This document shows, in pieces, positions 22,518-31,722 of a stretch of DNA of 64,000 nt. The notes beneath the pieces were generated by a model. That model was not told the origin of the DNA. It made no database searches and worked only from the letters and a program-made list of their open reading frames with translations. The stretch spans positions 2,896,501 through 2,960,500 of the forward strand of contig NZ_CP054491.1 of NCBI RefSeq assembly GCF_013343005.1. The letters run 5' to 3'. Source of the stretch: Candidatus Reidiella endopervernicosa. Lineage in GTDB: Bacteria > Pseudomonadota > Gammaproteobacteria > GCF-013343005. A program made the position numbers and the translations under genes. Position 1 is the first letter of the stretch. Every line of letters starts with the position of its first letter.

Positions 22518-23202
22518 TATCGGCTACGGCAAGATCAGTTACGACGGCTTCTGGGGGAACAACCCTGCCTTTGTACAGCTGCTAGGGCTCTGTCCGCTGC
22601 TGGCGGTCACCTCCACCTTCGTCAACGGACTGGGGCTTGGTATTGCCACCACACTGGTACTGATCGCCTCCAACCTGACCGTCTCGGCAATCCGCAACTG
22701 GGTCCGTCCCGAGGTACGCATTCCCGTCTTCGTACTGGTCATCGCCTCATTCGTCACCACCGTAGAGCTATCGATGAACGCCTACTTCCACGACCTCTAC
22801 AAGATTCTCGGCATCTTCATTCCACTGATCGTCACCAACTGCGCCATCATCGGTCGCGCCGAGGCGTTTGCCTCCAAAAACAACCTGCCACGTGCCTTTG
22901 TCGACGGTCTCACCATGGGACTCGGTTTCACTCTGGTACTGGTCCTACTCGGCGGTCTACGCGAGGCGGTCGGCCAGGGCACCCTGTTTGCCCAGGCACA
23001 CCTGATGTTTGGCGAAGGTGCACGTGCACTGCAGATCACACTGATTGAGGACTACCGCGGCTTCCTGCTCGCCATTCTTCCTCCAGGTGCATTTATTGGC
23101 CTCGGCCTGCTGATTGCAGTGAAAAACGTCATCGATAAACGCATTGCCGATAGCAAGCGTGTCCTCAGCTCACAGCGTATCGTCCTCGATGAGGGTCAGT
23201 AG
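22510..23202 (+). CDS. rnfE: Rnf complex membrane subunit RnfE
   Basis: 230 residues from the ATG at 22510, paralogous to RnfA. Seen: [34 protein letters not shown] and [19 protein letters not shown], with six membrane helices. It is the last rnf gene. In many relatives nth follows directly, whereas here a hybrid kinase gene lies between the two. Confidence 0.95.
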   Translation: MADIGYGKISYDGFWGNNPAFVQLLGLCPLLAVTSTFVNGLGLGIATTLVLIASNLTVSAIRNWVRPEVRIPVFVLVIASFVTTVELSMNAYFHDLYKILGIFIPLIVTNCAIIGRAEAFASKNNLPRAFVDGLTMGLGFTLVLVLLGGLREAVGQGTLFAQAHLMFGEGARALQITLIEDYRGFLLAILPPGAFIGLGLLIAVKNVIDKRIADSKRVLSSQRIVLDEGQ

Positions 23203-23385
23203 AGGCGCGTAGCCCCCCTTTCAACCCCCCTCTGCAATAACCCTGCTTTTTGTCTCTATTTTGATCAATACCATACCGCTATGCCCGGATATAACTGAAG
23301 CGACACACTCGTAGAGGTGTGCATGAAAAATCAGAGCAACCGACAAACCGCTACACCATAGCCCGCTTAAGCTGGCTGGCTGGCA

Positions 23386-25239
23386 GTGCTGGCGTGGAGT
23401 GTCGTGATCGGTACTTCTATCGCATGGAATCTCGCCCATCAGCAGCAGATGGCGATCGAACTTGCTTCTATCGCAGCGCGAGAGAATTTTAATAAGGATC
23501 AGGCCTTTCGCCTCTGGGGAACATTGCATGGCGGCGTCTATGTCCGCCCCGATGAACGCACCCCGCGCAGCCCCTATCTAGCCCATCTACCCGATCGTGA
23601 CCTCACCACCACCGATGGCGTTGAGCTGACGCTGATGAATCCCGCCTACATGCTGCGACAGATGATGGATGAGTACTCCGAACTCTACGGCATCAAGGGC
23701 AAGATCACCGGCAAGATCCTACTCAACCCAAACAACAAGGCCGATGCATGGGAGCTGGAGGCGCTCGATTCATTCGAACGTGGTATAGGTGAAGTAGCGG
23801 ACGTTGCCGAGATCGATAACGCGCCCTACGTGCGCCTGATGAAGCCGATGTATATGCAAAAGGGTTGCGAGAAGTGTCATGGACACCTCGGCTTTAAGGA
23901 GGGCGATCTTCGCGGCGGTGTTGGTGTCGCGATTCCACTACAGCCCTATATAGAGAGCAGCTCGGCCAATAGCCGTGCAATGATGGTTACTCACTCCGCC
24001 GTCTGGCTACTCGGCCTGGGCGGTATCACTCTGATAGTCAGACAGCGCCGTAAACGCGCCATTGATGAGGAGCACGCCAAGCTCCTGGAGAAAGAGAAAC
24101 TTGAGGCCGAGAGCGCCAACAAAGCGAAATCCGACTTTCTCTCGCGCATGAGCCATGAGCTGCGCACCCCTCTCAACGCCATTATCGGCTTTACCCAGAT
24201 TATGCAGCTCGACAATAAGGACAGCGTCATTGATGAGAGCATTGATGAGGTCTCCCGTGCCAGCCACCACCTACTGGAGCTGATCAACGAAGTACTCGAT
24301 CTGTCTCGAATCGAGTCCGGTCGCATGGAGTTATCGCTATCGCCGATTGATTGCAGAAGGCTAATTAATGAGTGCATCACACTCATCTCACCGCTGGCCA
24401 AAACACGCGGCATTGAGATCGAGCTCCGAAACGGCAACGCCCTCTGCCCTGCCGTAATCGGCGACCGGGTGCGCCTCAAACAGGTGATCGTCAACCTGCT
24501 CTCCAACGCCGTGAAGTACAACCGTGATGGGGGACGAGTCACCATCGACTACGGAGCGAATGAACAAACGGGAGGGATACGCATCACCGATACCGGGGAT
24601 GGGCTCAGCCAAGATGAGCAGGCACAGCTATTTCAGCCATTCCACCGGCTACATGCCGAGGTGAGTGAGGTTGAGGGAACCGGCATTGGACTGGTGATTA
24701 GCAAACGGCTGGTAGAGCTGATGGATGGTGAGCTTGGCGTCGATAGCACACCCGGCAGCGGCAGCACCTTCTGGTTCAAGACTCCACTTAGTGATCAACC
24801 CGTAGCGGCCGATGAATCCTCTTCTGATGAAACCTCCCATTCGATCGAAGACGAGGAGAGTGACGCGCTTAAAACCGTACTCTATATCGAAGATAATCCA
24901 TCCAATGTTCTACTCATGGAGCACCTCTTTAAACGTCGCCCCGATCTCAGGTTGATCACAGCCCAGCAACCCTCTCTCGGAATTGAGCTGGCCCAGGCAC
25001 ACCGCCCACAGATGATCATGTTGGACCTCAGCATGCCAGGCATGCACGGCTTTGAGGTCAAGGCGGTACTCGAGAAGGACGAATCGACACGCAACATACC
25101 GGTGATTGCTGTCACCGCAAGCGCCATGCCCGGCGATATTGAGAAAGGAAAATTGGCCGGTTTTCGTTACTACATGACCAAGCCGATCAACGTTGCCGAG
25201 GTGTTCCGCGTTGTTGACGATATTCTCGGTGAAGCGTAG
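23386..25239 (+). CDS. DUF3365 haem-type sensor hybrid histidine kinase
   Basis: 617 residues from the GTG at 23386: membrane segment, periplasmic DUF3365 domain with a c-type haem motif CEKCH at residues 161-165, second membrane helix (about 200-218), HisKA with SHELRTPLNAIIGF (His near 257), HATPase (NLLSNAVKYN, DTGDGLS, GTGIGLVISKRL), and a C-terminal receiver (MLDLSMPG). It probably senses redox state or a small gas ligand. The expected N-terminal helix is split: frame 23319-23378 reads RYTIARLSWLA, and dropping one CTGG unit from three tandem copies (23372-23383) joins it to VLAWSVVIG. The native start is then probably GTG 23319, and this copy is truncated or an indel error. Confidence 0.85.
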   Translation: MLAWSVVIGTSIAWNLAHQQQMAIELASIAARENFNKDQAFRLWGTLHGGVYVRPDERTPRSPYLAHLPDRDLTTTDGVELTLMNPAYMLRQMMDEYSELYGIKGKITGKILLNPNNKADAWELEALDSFERGIGEVADVAEIDNAPYVRLMKPMYMQKGCEKCHGHLGFKEGDLRGGVGVAIPLQPYIESSSANSRAMMVTHSAVWLLGLGGITLIVRQRRKRAIDEEHAKLLEKEKLEAESANKAKSDFLSRMSHELRTPLNAIIGFTQIMQLDNKDSVIDESIDEVSRASHHLLELINEVLDLSRIESGRMELSLSPIDCRRLINECITLISPLAKTRGIEIELRNGNALCPAVIGDRVRLKQVIVNLLSNAVKYNRDGGRVTIDYGANEQTGGIRITDTGDGLSQDEQAQLFQPFHRLHAEVSEVEGTGIGLVISKRLVELMDGELGVDSTPGSGSTFWFKTPLSDQPVAADESSSDETSHSIEDEESDALKTVLYIEDNPSNVLLMEHLFKRRPDLRLITAQQPSLGIELAQAHRPQMIMLDLSMPGMHGFEVKAVLEKDESTRNIPVIAVTASAMPGDIEKGKLAGFRYYMTKPINVAEVFRVVDDILGEA

Positions 25240-25319
25240 CGCAGCGCCCACCTACCAGGGTTCGAAATTTCATCCTGCATCACCGATAATGACGAGCTGT
25301 AATAGTAATCGGCGCAGTC

Positions 25320-25955
25320 ATGAATCCGCAGAAACGGCACGAGATCTTCTCACGCTTTCAGACAAACAATCCCCACCCGACCACTGAGCTCAATTACGAC
25401 TCCACCTTTGAGCTGCTGATCTCCGTAATCCTATCGGCACAGGCAACCGATGTGGGTGTTAACAAGGCCACCGCAAAACTCTATCCGATCGCCAATACAC
25501 CGGAGGCGATCTATGCGCTGGGTGAAGAGGGACTGAAGCACTACATCAAGACCATCGGTCTGTTTAACAGCAAAGCGGCGAATGTGATCAAGGCGTGCAA
25601 GATGCTGATCGAGCTGCACGATAGTGAAGTACCGGAAGATCGTGCCGCACTTGAGGCGTTACCGGGGGTCGGGCGCAAGACCGCCAACGTGGTACTCAAC
25701 ACCGCCTTAGGCCATCCAACCATGGCCGTCGATACCCACATCTTTAGACTCTCAAACCGTACCAGGATCGCGCCGGGAAAAAATGTCGTCGAGGTCGAGA
25801 AAAAACTACTGAAGTTTATTCCCGCGGAGTTCATGCAGGATGCCCACCACTGGCTGATTCTGCACGGACGCTACACCTGTATTGCGCGCAAACCGCGCTG
25901 TGGTAGCTGCATTATCGAAGACCTGTGTGAATTTAAGGATAAGAACCTCGATTGA
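25320..25955 (+). CDS. nth: Endonuclease III
   Basis: A 211-residue DNA glycosylase/AP lyase removing oxidised pyrimidines. The helix-hairpin-helix LPGVGRKTANVVLN holds the catalytic Lys, followed by the catalytic Asp in MAVDTHIFRLSNR. The C-terminal 4Fe-4S cluster is C-x6-C-x2-C-x5-C (CIARKPRCGSCIIEDLC). The length equals the E. coli protein. It belongs to the conserved rnf–nth neighbourhood. Confidence 0.97.
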   Translation: MNPQKRHEIFSRFQTNNPHPTTELNYDSTFELLISVILSAQATDVGVNKATAKLYPIANTPEAIYALGEEGLKHYIKTIGLFNSKAANVIKACKMLIELHDSEVPEDRAALEALPGVGRKTANVVLNTALGHPTMAVDTHIFRLSNRTRIAPGKNVVEVEKKLLKFIPAEFMQDAHHWLILHGRYTCIARKPRCGSCIIEDLCEFKDKNLD

Positions 25956-25966
25956 GGCCGCGACAC

Positions 25967-26545
25967 TCATCCAATTAGATAGATCAGACCCACCGTCAGC
26001 AGCGCCACAGCGATACTGCGCAGACCACTCCAGAGCCAGAAGGTCCCTCCGACTCGGCCAAGAAAGGCGCCGAGCAAAAAGATAATCGAGATCGCAACGC
26101 CCATAGCCATCGGTAGCGCGTCGACGGGCAGCACCAAACCGCTCCGCGCCATCCACAGCGGCGAAATAATAATCAGTGCAAATATCAATGGAGCCATTCC
26201 ATTGACGAGTGCCACCAACCACGGAATCAGCATCGCTGCACGCGCATGGTGACTCTCATCGAGTGAGGTCACCATCGCCTCCTCCAACTTCATCAAGGCA
26301 CGGCGACGTTCCGCCGCTTCACTGATATAGGCGCTGGAGATGCCACTCATACCCAACGCCAGAGCAGTGGCCAGGCAGGAGGTAATCACCACCGCAAGCT
26401 CAACCTGTTCACTGACATAAAAACCCATCATCAGACCGAGTATCGCCAACGCACCATCAAAACCGTTAACCACAAAATAGCGACGCATGATCTCCTCAGA
26501 GTGGGAGATGGCAAGAAGTGTTTTAAGCTGCTGTAGCGTAACCAT
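25967..26545 (-). CDS. VIT1/CCC1-family membrane protein
   Basis: 192 residues from the ATG at 26545 (MVTLQQLKTLLAIS). The frame is open further upstream but overlaps the DUF211 gene. It shows the family signature RRYFVVNGFDGALAILGLMMGF in the first helix, then four more hydrophobic stretches. VIT/CCC1 proteins move Fe2+ or Mn2+ out of the cytosol. The cytosolic metal-binding insert of plant VIT1 is short or absent here. A DUF211 gene lies 28 bases upstream on the same strand, so the two are probably co-expressed. Confidence 0.8.
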   Translation of the reverse strand: MVTLQQLKTLLAISHSEEIMRRYFVVNGFDGALAILGLMMGFYVSEQVELAVVITSCLATALALGMSGISSAYISEAAERRRALMKLEEAMVTSLDESHHARAAMLIPWLVALVNGMAPLIFALIIISPLWMARSGLVLPVDALPMAMGVAISIIFLLGAFLGRVGGTFWLWSGLRSIAVALLTVGLIYLIG

Positions 26546-26573
26546 GATGAATGAGCGGGTAATCGGCTTTCGA

Positions 26574-26837
26574 CTACTCAGTGGTGCTAGCCACCGAGAC
26601 AACATCAATACTGTGCAGTGAGGCGCCGTTTTCACTGATCGCCACATTTACCGCTTCAAAATCGATATCACTTCCTTCGATTTCGACCTGCAGCGTTTCG
26701 GTGTTCTCATCGACCTCAATCACCCGTACATCGACCCGGTAATCATCACCGATAGCGGCAATCGCACGAGCGAAATCGAGCACATTGGGTTGATGGGGTT
26801 TGAGCACATCGAGAATGACTCTTTGAACGCGGGACAT
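26574..26837 (-). CDS. DUF211 family small protein
   Basis: 87 residues from the ATG at 26837 (MSRVQRVILDVLKPHQP), matching the DUF211 layout: a ferredoxin-like fold with VLKPHQPNVLDFARAI and EIEGSDIDFEAVNVAISENGASLHSIDVV. The family is best known from archaea and was structurally characterised as a small oligomeric protein. No enzyme activity is known. Its pairing with a VIT-family transporter suggests a metal-sensing or partner role, which is inference. Confidence 0.75.
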   Translation of the reverse strand: MSRVQRVILDVLKPHQPNVLDFARAIAAIGDDYRVDVRVIEVDENTETLQVEIEGSDIDFEAVNVAISENGASLHSIDVVSVASTTE

Positions 26838-26922
26838 CAGACTCTCCAAAACGGGTAGATAAACAAAGTTTCGTTCACTACCTCGGCAGAGGCAAGTTCG
26901 TGGGGAATAAAGAATTCCCAGC

Positions 26923-28193
26923 TTAGGCGTTGGATCGTTCACCCGGGAAGGGGTGAACATTGGACTCACGGTCGGCATGCTTGGAGATCTGCATGCGATT
27001 TTTACCCAGATCTTTAGCAATATACATCGCATCATCCGCCTCGGTGAGTAGTTCGTCGGCAGAGCGTCGGTCATTCATGAAGAAGGTAATTCCGATTGAG
27101 ACACCCAGCTGCAGATTGAGACCAGAAAAATCGATCGGTTGGTTAAGCGACTCGATCACCTGTTCACAGATGCGCGTTGCGTTACTCTCTTCCTTCACAT
27201 CGTTGAGGATAATGGTGAACTCATCACCACCGACTCGCGCCAGCACATCGGAACCACGAATAATATGTTTCAATTTTGCTGCAACCTCGCGCAGCGCATA
27301 ATCACCAGCAGCGTGACCATACCCATCGTTTATCGCCTTGAATCCATCAAGATCGAGGAACAGCAGCGCTGAACACTTCTTATAGCGTTTCGCCTGTTGA
27401 ATCGAGTTTCCCAGCTGCTCATTAAATACCGTACGGTTGGGCAGTTCAGTCAGAGAATCGTGCGAAGCGAGATAGGTCAGCTCCCGAGTACGACGCTCAA
27501 CACGTTCCTCAAGCTCGTTCTCGATCTTGTTACGCTGCTCGATCTCTTTATTGATCTTCGCCACCACGCGGGAGGCGATAATAAAGCTGATCACCAGACC
27601 AAAGACGAGCAGTGCAGCGATCACCTTCTTCTCAAATTCGATCTCGCGGCTGGTATGTGAGAGCTCCATACTGTTGTGGATATGCTGTAGTGCGATGAAC
27701 TCCCCCATCAACGACATCGCCTTCTCCTGACTCGGAATCGCTTCGTTGTAGAAGATCATCTTGGCAGGTTCGATTTCACCATCGATGAGCAATTCGGCGA
27801 TCTGATTCTGCACCTTCCGGTAATACTGGTCTGCACGTGCTGTGCGGTTAGCAGTTCACTCTCCTCCTCATCGAGATCGGTCTGCAGAACCTCTTCTCGC
27901 ATTTGCAGATAATCCTGCGCGATATCACTCATCAGCATTCGGTGATCGTCAAGATCGAATGGATCGTTGGTCATAAACATATGCTGCAGCGTCAAAGAGC
28001 GCTCTCTGGCCAGACGCAGGAACTCACTCATTACATGGATCTGCACATTGTGTTGAGCAACAACACGGGTGAAGTTCTTTTTCGAGTCGGAGAGGTAGTG
28101 GATACCGGTCGTGGCGAAGGCCGCCATCGTTGCGATTACGATGGAAAAACCGAACCAGATAATTTTTGAGGTGTAACGCCTACGACGATCCAT
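26923..28193 (-). pseudogene. Four-helix-bundle sensor diguanylate cyclase, frameshifted
   Basis: Fragment 28193-27756 begins MDRRRRYTSKIIWFGF with a membrane helix and a helical periplasmic domain resembling MCP four-helix bundles. The rest (about 27835-26923) completes that domain, then a second helix (about LLVFGLVISFIIA), a linker and a complete GGDEF domain (RVGGDEFTII, active-site intact). The frame changes near 27835-27845: upstream LLTAQ is followed after one missing base by ARADQYYRKVQNQIAELL. The whole span is 1271 bases, one short of a multiple of three. Either a real frameshift or a sequencing error. The GGDEF half might still start internally at 27813. Confidence 0.8.
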
Positions 28194-28378
28194 ATCAGAA
28201 ACCGTGCTTATTATTATTTAATGATCAGCGAAGCATAGACCTATTCCACTTCTATTTCAAAATCAGCCACATAACCCGACAATACCAACGTTATTATTTC
28301 AAAATCATTTTCTACCTTTCAGAGAAATCTTCCTCTGCTAAAATCCACACCCTCATTACAATTTTCAGGTTAACTATC

Positions 28379-28810
28379 ATGTTATTCGGTCAAGACCGGG
28401 ATCAGATGCGCCGCTTCTACTGTGAAGTATGGCGTAAACATCAGTCGCGCGAACCTCTCGAACCGATGGAGCAGATACTCGCCGAGACCATCGTTAAACA
28501 CCCCGAGTACCAGACGCTACTCGATGATCCTGAAAGTGCTCTGCAGCACGAGGCACCGCTCGGCATGGGCGTCGACAATCCCTTTCTGCATATGGGAATG
28601 CATATCGCCCTGCATGAGCAGGTCTCCACCGATCGTCCGGCGGGAATTGGTGCCCTCTATCGAGCTTTACTGGCAAAGGCGAGCGATGCCCATGACGTTG
28701 AGCACAAAATGATGGAGTGCCTCGGCGACGCACTATTCCACGCCCAACAGAGTGGCACCGCACCCGACGATGTTTCCTACCTTGAATGCATTAAGAAAAT
28801 TAATACATAA
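28379..28810 (+). CDS. DUF1841 family protein
   Basis: 143 residues from the ATG at 28379 (MLFGQDRDQMRRFYCEVWRK). Matches DUF1841: EQILAETIVKHPEY, NPFLHMGMHIALHEQVSTDRP and HDVEHKMMECLGDALF, with several conserved His and Glu that could bind a metal. Cytoplasmic, function unknown, widespread in Beta- and Gammaproteobacteria. Convergent to nothing and preceded by an AT-rich 190-base region that should hold its promoter. Confidence 0.85.
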   Translation: MLFGQDRDQMRRFYCEVWRKHQSREPLEPMEQILAETIVKHPEYQTLLDDPESALQHEAPLGMGVDNPFLHMGMHIALHEQVSTDRPAGIGALYRALLAKASDAHDVEHKMMECLGDALFHAQQSGTAPDDVSYLECIKKINT

Positions 28811-29051
28811 ATTCAGCAAGTTATAACTATTATTAATATTTTTTCATACCGCAGTGAAATAATCTGAATTCCCCACAGGTCTTTTTCTCCGAGGCCACAT
28901 GAATCTGTAGAGACACGCCAGAGCGGCTAATAACGGCTCACTCTGTGAAGAGTTGTTACAGGTTCAAGGCACAACTAGACGTCAACCCCGAATATCCCGA
29001 CAATAACAGTCGGTTAATAACGGAACGTATACACAAACTTGGAGAGTCACC
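28811..29051 (+). promoter_or_regulatory. Upstream region of the hvf operon
   Basis: 241 bases with no ORF, beginning AT-rich. The operon's promoter must be here. A GGAAC sequence near 29020 could be part of an ECF sigma-type -35, as some MNIO operons are controlled that way, but no matching -10 was confirmed. Nothing more can be placed. Confidence 0.3.
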
Positions 29052-29393
29052 ATGTCGAACAACAAAATGCACAAAAACACTATCGCCGCACTCGGTACCG
29101 CCTTTGCAGTCAGTCTGGCAGCAGCACCAATGGCTAACGCGGCTGAGAATCCCTTCCAGATGACCGAGCTCTCAAGCGGCTACATGGTTGCTGACAACCA
29201 CGCCGGTAAAGAGGGCAAATGCGGCGAGGCGAAGTGTGGAGGTGCCAAGGCTGACGATAAGGCCAAAGAGGGCTCCTGTGGCGGTGATAAGGCCGGCAAA
29301 GAGGGTTCATGCGGCGGTGACAAGGCTGCAGCACCGGCCAAGGCGAGCGGTGAAGGTAAATGTGGCGAGGCGAAGTGCGGCGGTAACAAGTAA
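29052..29393 (+). CDS. hvfA: HvfA-type copper-binding RiPP precursor
   Basis: 113 residues with RBS GGAGAG. A signal peptide (hydrophobic residues 11-28, cleavage near ANA-AENPF at 30) leads to AENPFQMTELSSGYMVADN and then a Gly/Lys-rich tail. The tail's six Cys lie in EGKCGEAKCGG, EGSCGG, EGSCGG and EGKCGEAKCGG (Cys 57, 62, 76, 87, 104, 109). These are the EGKCG-type motifs that, in the Haemophilus system, the MNIO enzyme HvfB with HvfC converts to copper-binding oxazolone/thioamide pairs. The EGSCG repeats are a variant. First of hvfABCD, preceded by 240 gene-free bases. Confidence 0.88.
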   Translation: MSNNKMHKNTIAALGTAFAVSLAAAPMANAAENPFQMTELSSGYMVADNHAGKEGKCGEAKCGGAKADDKAKEGSCGGDKAGKEGSCGGDKAAAPAKASGEGKCGEAKCGGNK

Positions 29394-29404
29394 GGCACTG
29401 CATC

Positions 29405-30262
29405 GTGAGCGAAATGAATCATAAGGTTCATGGCGCCGGACTCGGTCTGCGGCGGCCCCTGCTGGGGCCGCTTACCGAGACGCCGCATGAACAGATCGGA
29501 TTCCTTGAGGTCGCCCCGGAGAACTGGATGGGTGTCGGTGGTGCGCTGGGCAAACAGTTCCGCGCCTTCACTGAGAGCCACCCCTTCATCCTGCACGGCC
29601 TCTCTCTATCAGTTGGCGGTCCCGCACCGCTTGACGAAAACTTTCTGCATCGCCTCAAAACATTTATGGGCGAACACAACATCTCGCTCTATAGCGAACA
29701 CCTCAGTTACTGTGCCGATGACGGTCACCTCTACGACCTGATGCCGATCCCCTTCACCGAGGAGGCGGTCGAACATGTCGCGGCACGCATTAGAAAGGTT
29801 CAGGATATTCTGGGTCAGCGCATCGCCATGGAGAACGTCTCCTACTATGCAGCACCCGGACAGCAGATGGCAGAGATCGACTTCTTCAATGCGGTGATCG
29901 AAGCGGCCGACTGCGACATCCTGCTCGATGTAAATAATGTCTATGTTAATAGCGTTAACCACTGTTACGACCCACTCGAATTTATCAAAGCGATCCCCTC
30001 TGAGCGGATCGCCTATCTGCATATCGCCGGCCACTATAAAGAGGCCGAAGATCTGCTAGTCGATACCCACGGTGCCGAGGTACTGCCAAGTGTCTGGCAG
30101 ATGCTCGACTACACCTACCGGCAGCACGGCGTGATCCCGACCCTGCTGGAGCGCGACTTCAATCTGCCACCGCTTGAAGAGCTGCTACTAGAGGTCGATC
30201 AGATCAGAACACGGCAACAGAGTGTTGTCGCTGAGATGGAGAGCTCACGTGCAAGCCACTAA
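29405..30262 (+). CDS. hvfB: MNIO (DUF692) peptide-modifying enzyme HvfB
   Basis: 285 residues starting at GTG 29405, 11 bases after hvfA. A TIM-barrel multinuclear non-haem iron oxidase of the DUF692 family. Its likely metal-ligand segments are all present: YSEHLSY, MENVSYY, LLDVNNVYVN, HIAGH and LLERDFNLP. Known members oxidise Cys residues of a precursor peptide, here presumably HvfA. It overlaps hvfC by 14 bases, consistent with a complex of the two proteins. Confidence 0.92.
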   Translation: MSEMNHKVHGAGLGLRRPLLGPLTETPHEQIGFLEVAPENWMGVGGALGKQFRAFTESHPFILHGLSLSVGGPAPLDENFLHRLKTFMGEHNISLYSEHLSYCADDGHLYDLMPIPFTEEAVEHVAARIRKVQDILGQRIAMENVSYYAAPGQQMAEIDFFNAVIEAADCDILLDVNNVYVNSVNHCYDPLEFIKAIPSERIAYLHIAGHYKEAEDLLVDTHGAEVLPSVWQMLDYTYRQHGVIPTLLERDFNLPPLEELLLEVDQIRTRQQSVVAEMESSRASH

Positions 30263-31025
30263 ACGCCCCGATTTCATCGATCAGCAATACGACTTCGCCG
30301 CCTATATTCGTAACCCGGAGCATAATGCGGCACCGGATGGGATTGAGACGCGCCGCATGGCGATCTATCGCGATCTCTTCTACAACAACATCGAGAACTT
30401 CGCCGCCAGCGCCTTTCCGGTGATTCGTGCTATCACCTCCGATGAGAGGTGGCACGCGATGATTCGCGACTTTATGGTCAAACACCACTGCAAGACGCCG
30501 CTGTTTCTCGAGATCGCCCAGGAGCTGCTCGACTACCTGCAGAATGAACGCGAGCCACAGGCGGACGACTACCCCTTCCTGCTCGAGCTGGCCCACTATG
30601 AATGGGTTGAGCTGGCCCTCTCGATCTCTGAGGAGTCAGCCATCGGCGAAGATGTCGATCCCAATGGGGATCTGATAACGGGCATACCGCAGCTCTCACC
30701 ACTGGCATGGCCACTCAGCTACCACTACCCCGTCCACCGCATTGGGCCAGAGCAGATCCCCGATGGCGAAACAGAGACCCACCTGGTGGTCTATCGTGAC
30801 CGGCACGACGCGGTTCACTTTCTTGAGATCAACGCCGTCACCGCGAGACTACTTCAGCTGATTCAGCAAAATGTTGCGGCCAGTGGACGCGAGCTGCTCG
30901 AATCGATCGCGACCGAGATGAATCACCCACAGCCGCAGCAGATTGTCAGTGTGGGCGCCGAAATTCTGCTCGACCTGCGCCATCGCGACCTGCTGACTGG
31001 CATCCACAACATCCCAGAGAGATAG
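30249..31025 (+). CDS. hvfC: DUF2063 partner protein HvfC
   Basis: 258 residues from the GTG at 30249, which has GGAGAG five bases upstream. The open frame could begin nine codons earlier. N-terminal DUF2063 domain (ETRRMAIYRDLFYNNIENF, SAFPVIRAI, RDFMVKHHCKTPLFLEIAQELLDYL) and a C-terminal winged-helix-like part. In characterised systems this protein recruits the precursor peptide to the MNIO enzyme. Translation is coupled to hvfB by overlap. Confidence 0.9.
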   Translation: MQATKRPDFIDQQYDFAAYIRNPEHNAAPDGIETRRMAIYRDLFYNNIENFAASAFPVIRAITSDERWHAMIRDFMVKHHCKTPLFLEIAQELLDYLQNEREPQADDYPFLLELAHYEWVELALSISEESAIGEDVDPNGDLITGIPQLSPLAWPLSYHYPVHRIGPEQIPDGETETHLVVYRDRHDAVHFLEINAVTARLLQLIQQNVAASGRELLESIATEMNHPQPQQIVSVGAEILLDLRHRDLLTGIHNIPER

Positions 31026-31034
31026 GAGTCCGGA

Positions 31035-31625
31035 ATGCGATTGGCGATCAGGCTACAGGAGCTACTCAACCTCACCCGCAACTTCGACTTTCTCGGACCG
31101 CTGGCACTGCGCCTCTATCTGGTCCCGATCTTCTGGATGGCGGGCACCAAGAAGCTATCTGACATGGAGAGCACCATCGCCTGGTTTGGCAATCCCGACT
31201 GGGGTCTCGGTCTCCCCTTCCCCACCTTTATGGCCTACGCCGCCAGTATCACAGAGGCAGGTGGCGCCATCCTGCTGTTGCTCGGACTGGCGGTGCGCTG
31301 GATATCCATCCCACTGATGGTGACCATGGTGGTCGCCGCACTTACAGTCCACTGGCAGAACGGTTGGCTTGCGATCGCCGAGGGTAATGGCATCTTTGCC
31401 AACGAACGGACTGCCGGTGCAGTTGAACGACTCGACCGCGCCAGGGAGCTGCTACGCGAACATGGGCAATATAGCTGGCTCACCGAAAATGGCAGTTTTG
31501 TCGTACTCAATAACGGCATCGAATTTGCCGCTACCTACTTCATCATGCTGCTGATGTTGCTGTTTGTCGGCGCAGGACGCTACTTCAGCGTCGACCACTG
31601 GATCGCCAAACGTTACATGGCATAA
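31035..31625 (+). CDS. hvfD: DoxX family membrane protein HvfD
   Basis: 196 residues, four membrane helices, DoxX pattern (LALRLYLVPIFWMAGTKKL, PFPTFMAYAASITEAGGAILLLLGLAVR, MVTMVVAALTVHWQNG). A hydrophilic insert of about 45 residues lies before the last helix, which is typical of the DoxX proteins at the end of MNIO/DUF2063 operons. Its role is unproven and may be electron supply or maturation at the membrane. It starts nine bases after hvfC. Confidence 0.85.
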   Translation: MRLAIRLQELLNLTRNFDFLGPLALRLYLVPIFWMAGTKKLSDMESTIAWFGNPDWGLGLPFPTFMAYAASITEAGGAILLLLGLAVRWISIPLMVTMVVAALTVHWQNGWLAIAEGNGIFANERTAGAVERLDRARELLREHGQYSWLTENGSFVVLNNGIEFAATYFIMLLMLLFVGAGRYFSVDHWIAKRYMA

Positions 31626-31722
31626 CCCCACCAAATCGCTGTGAACTTTACAGCACACGAGGGGCGACTAGATTCACCTTATCAGGCGGTGAAAGAATCA
31701 ACCGGCCGCCAGGAGGTACATC

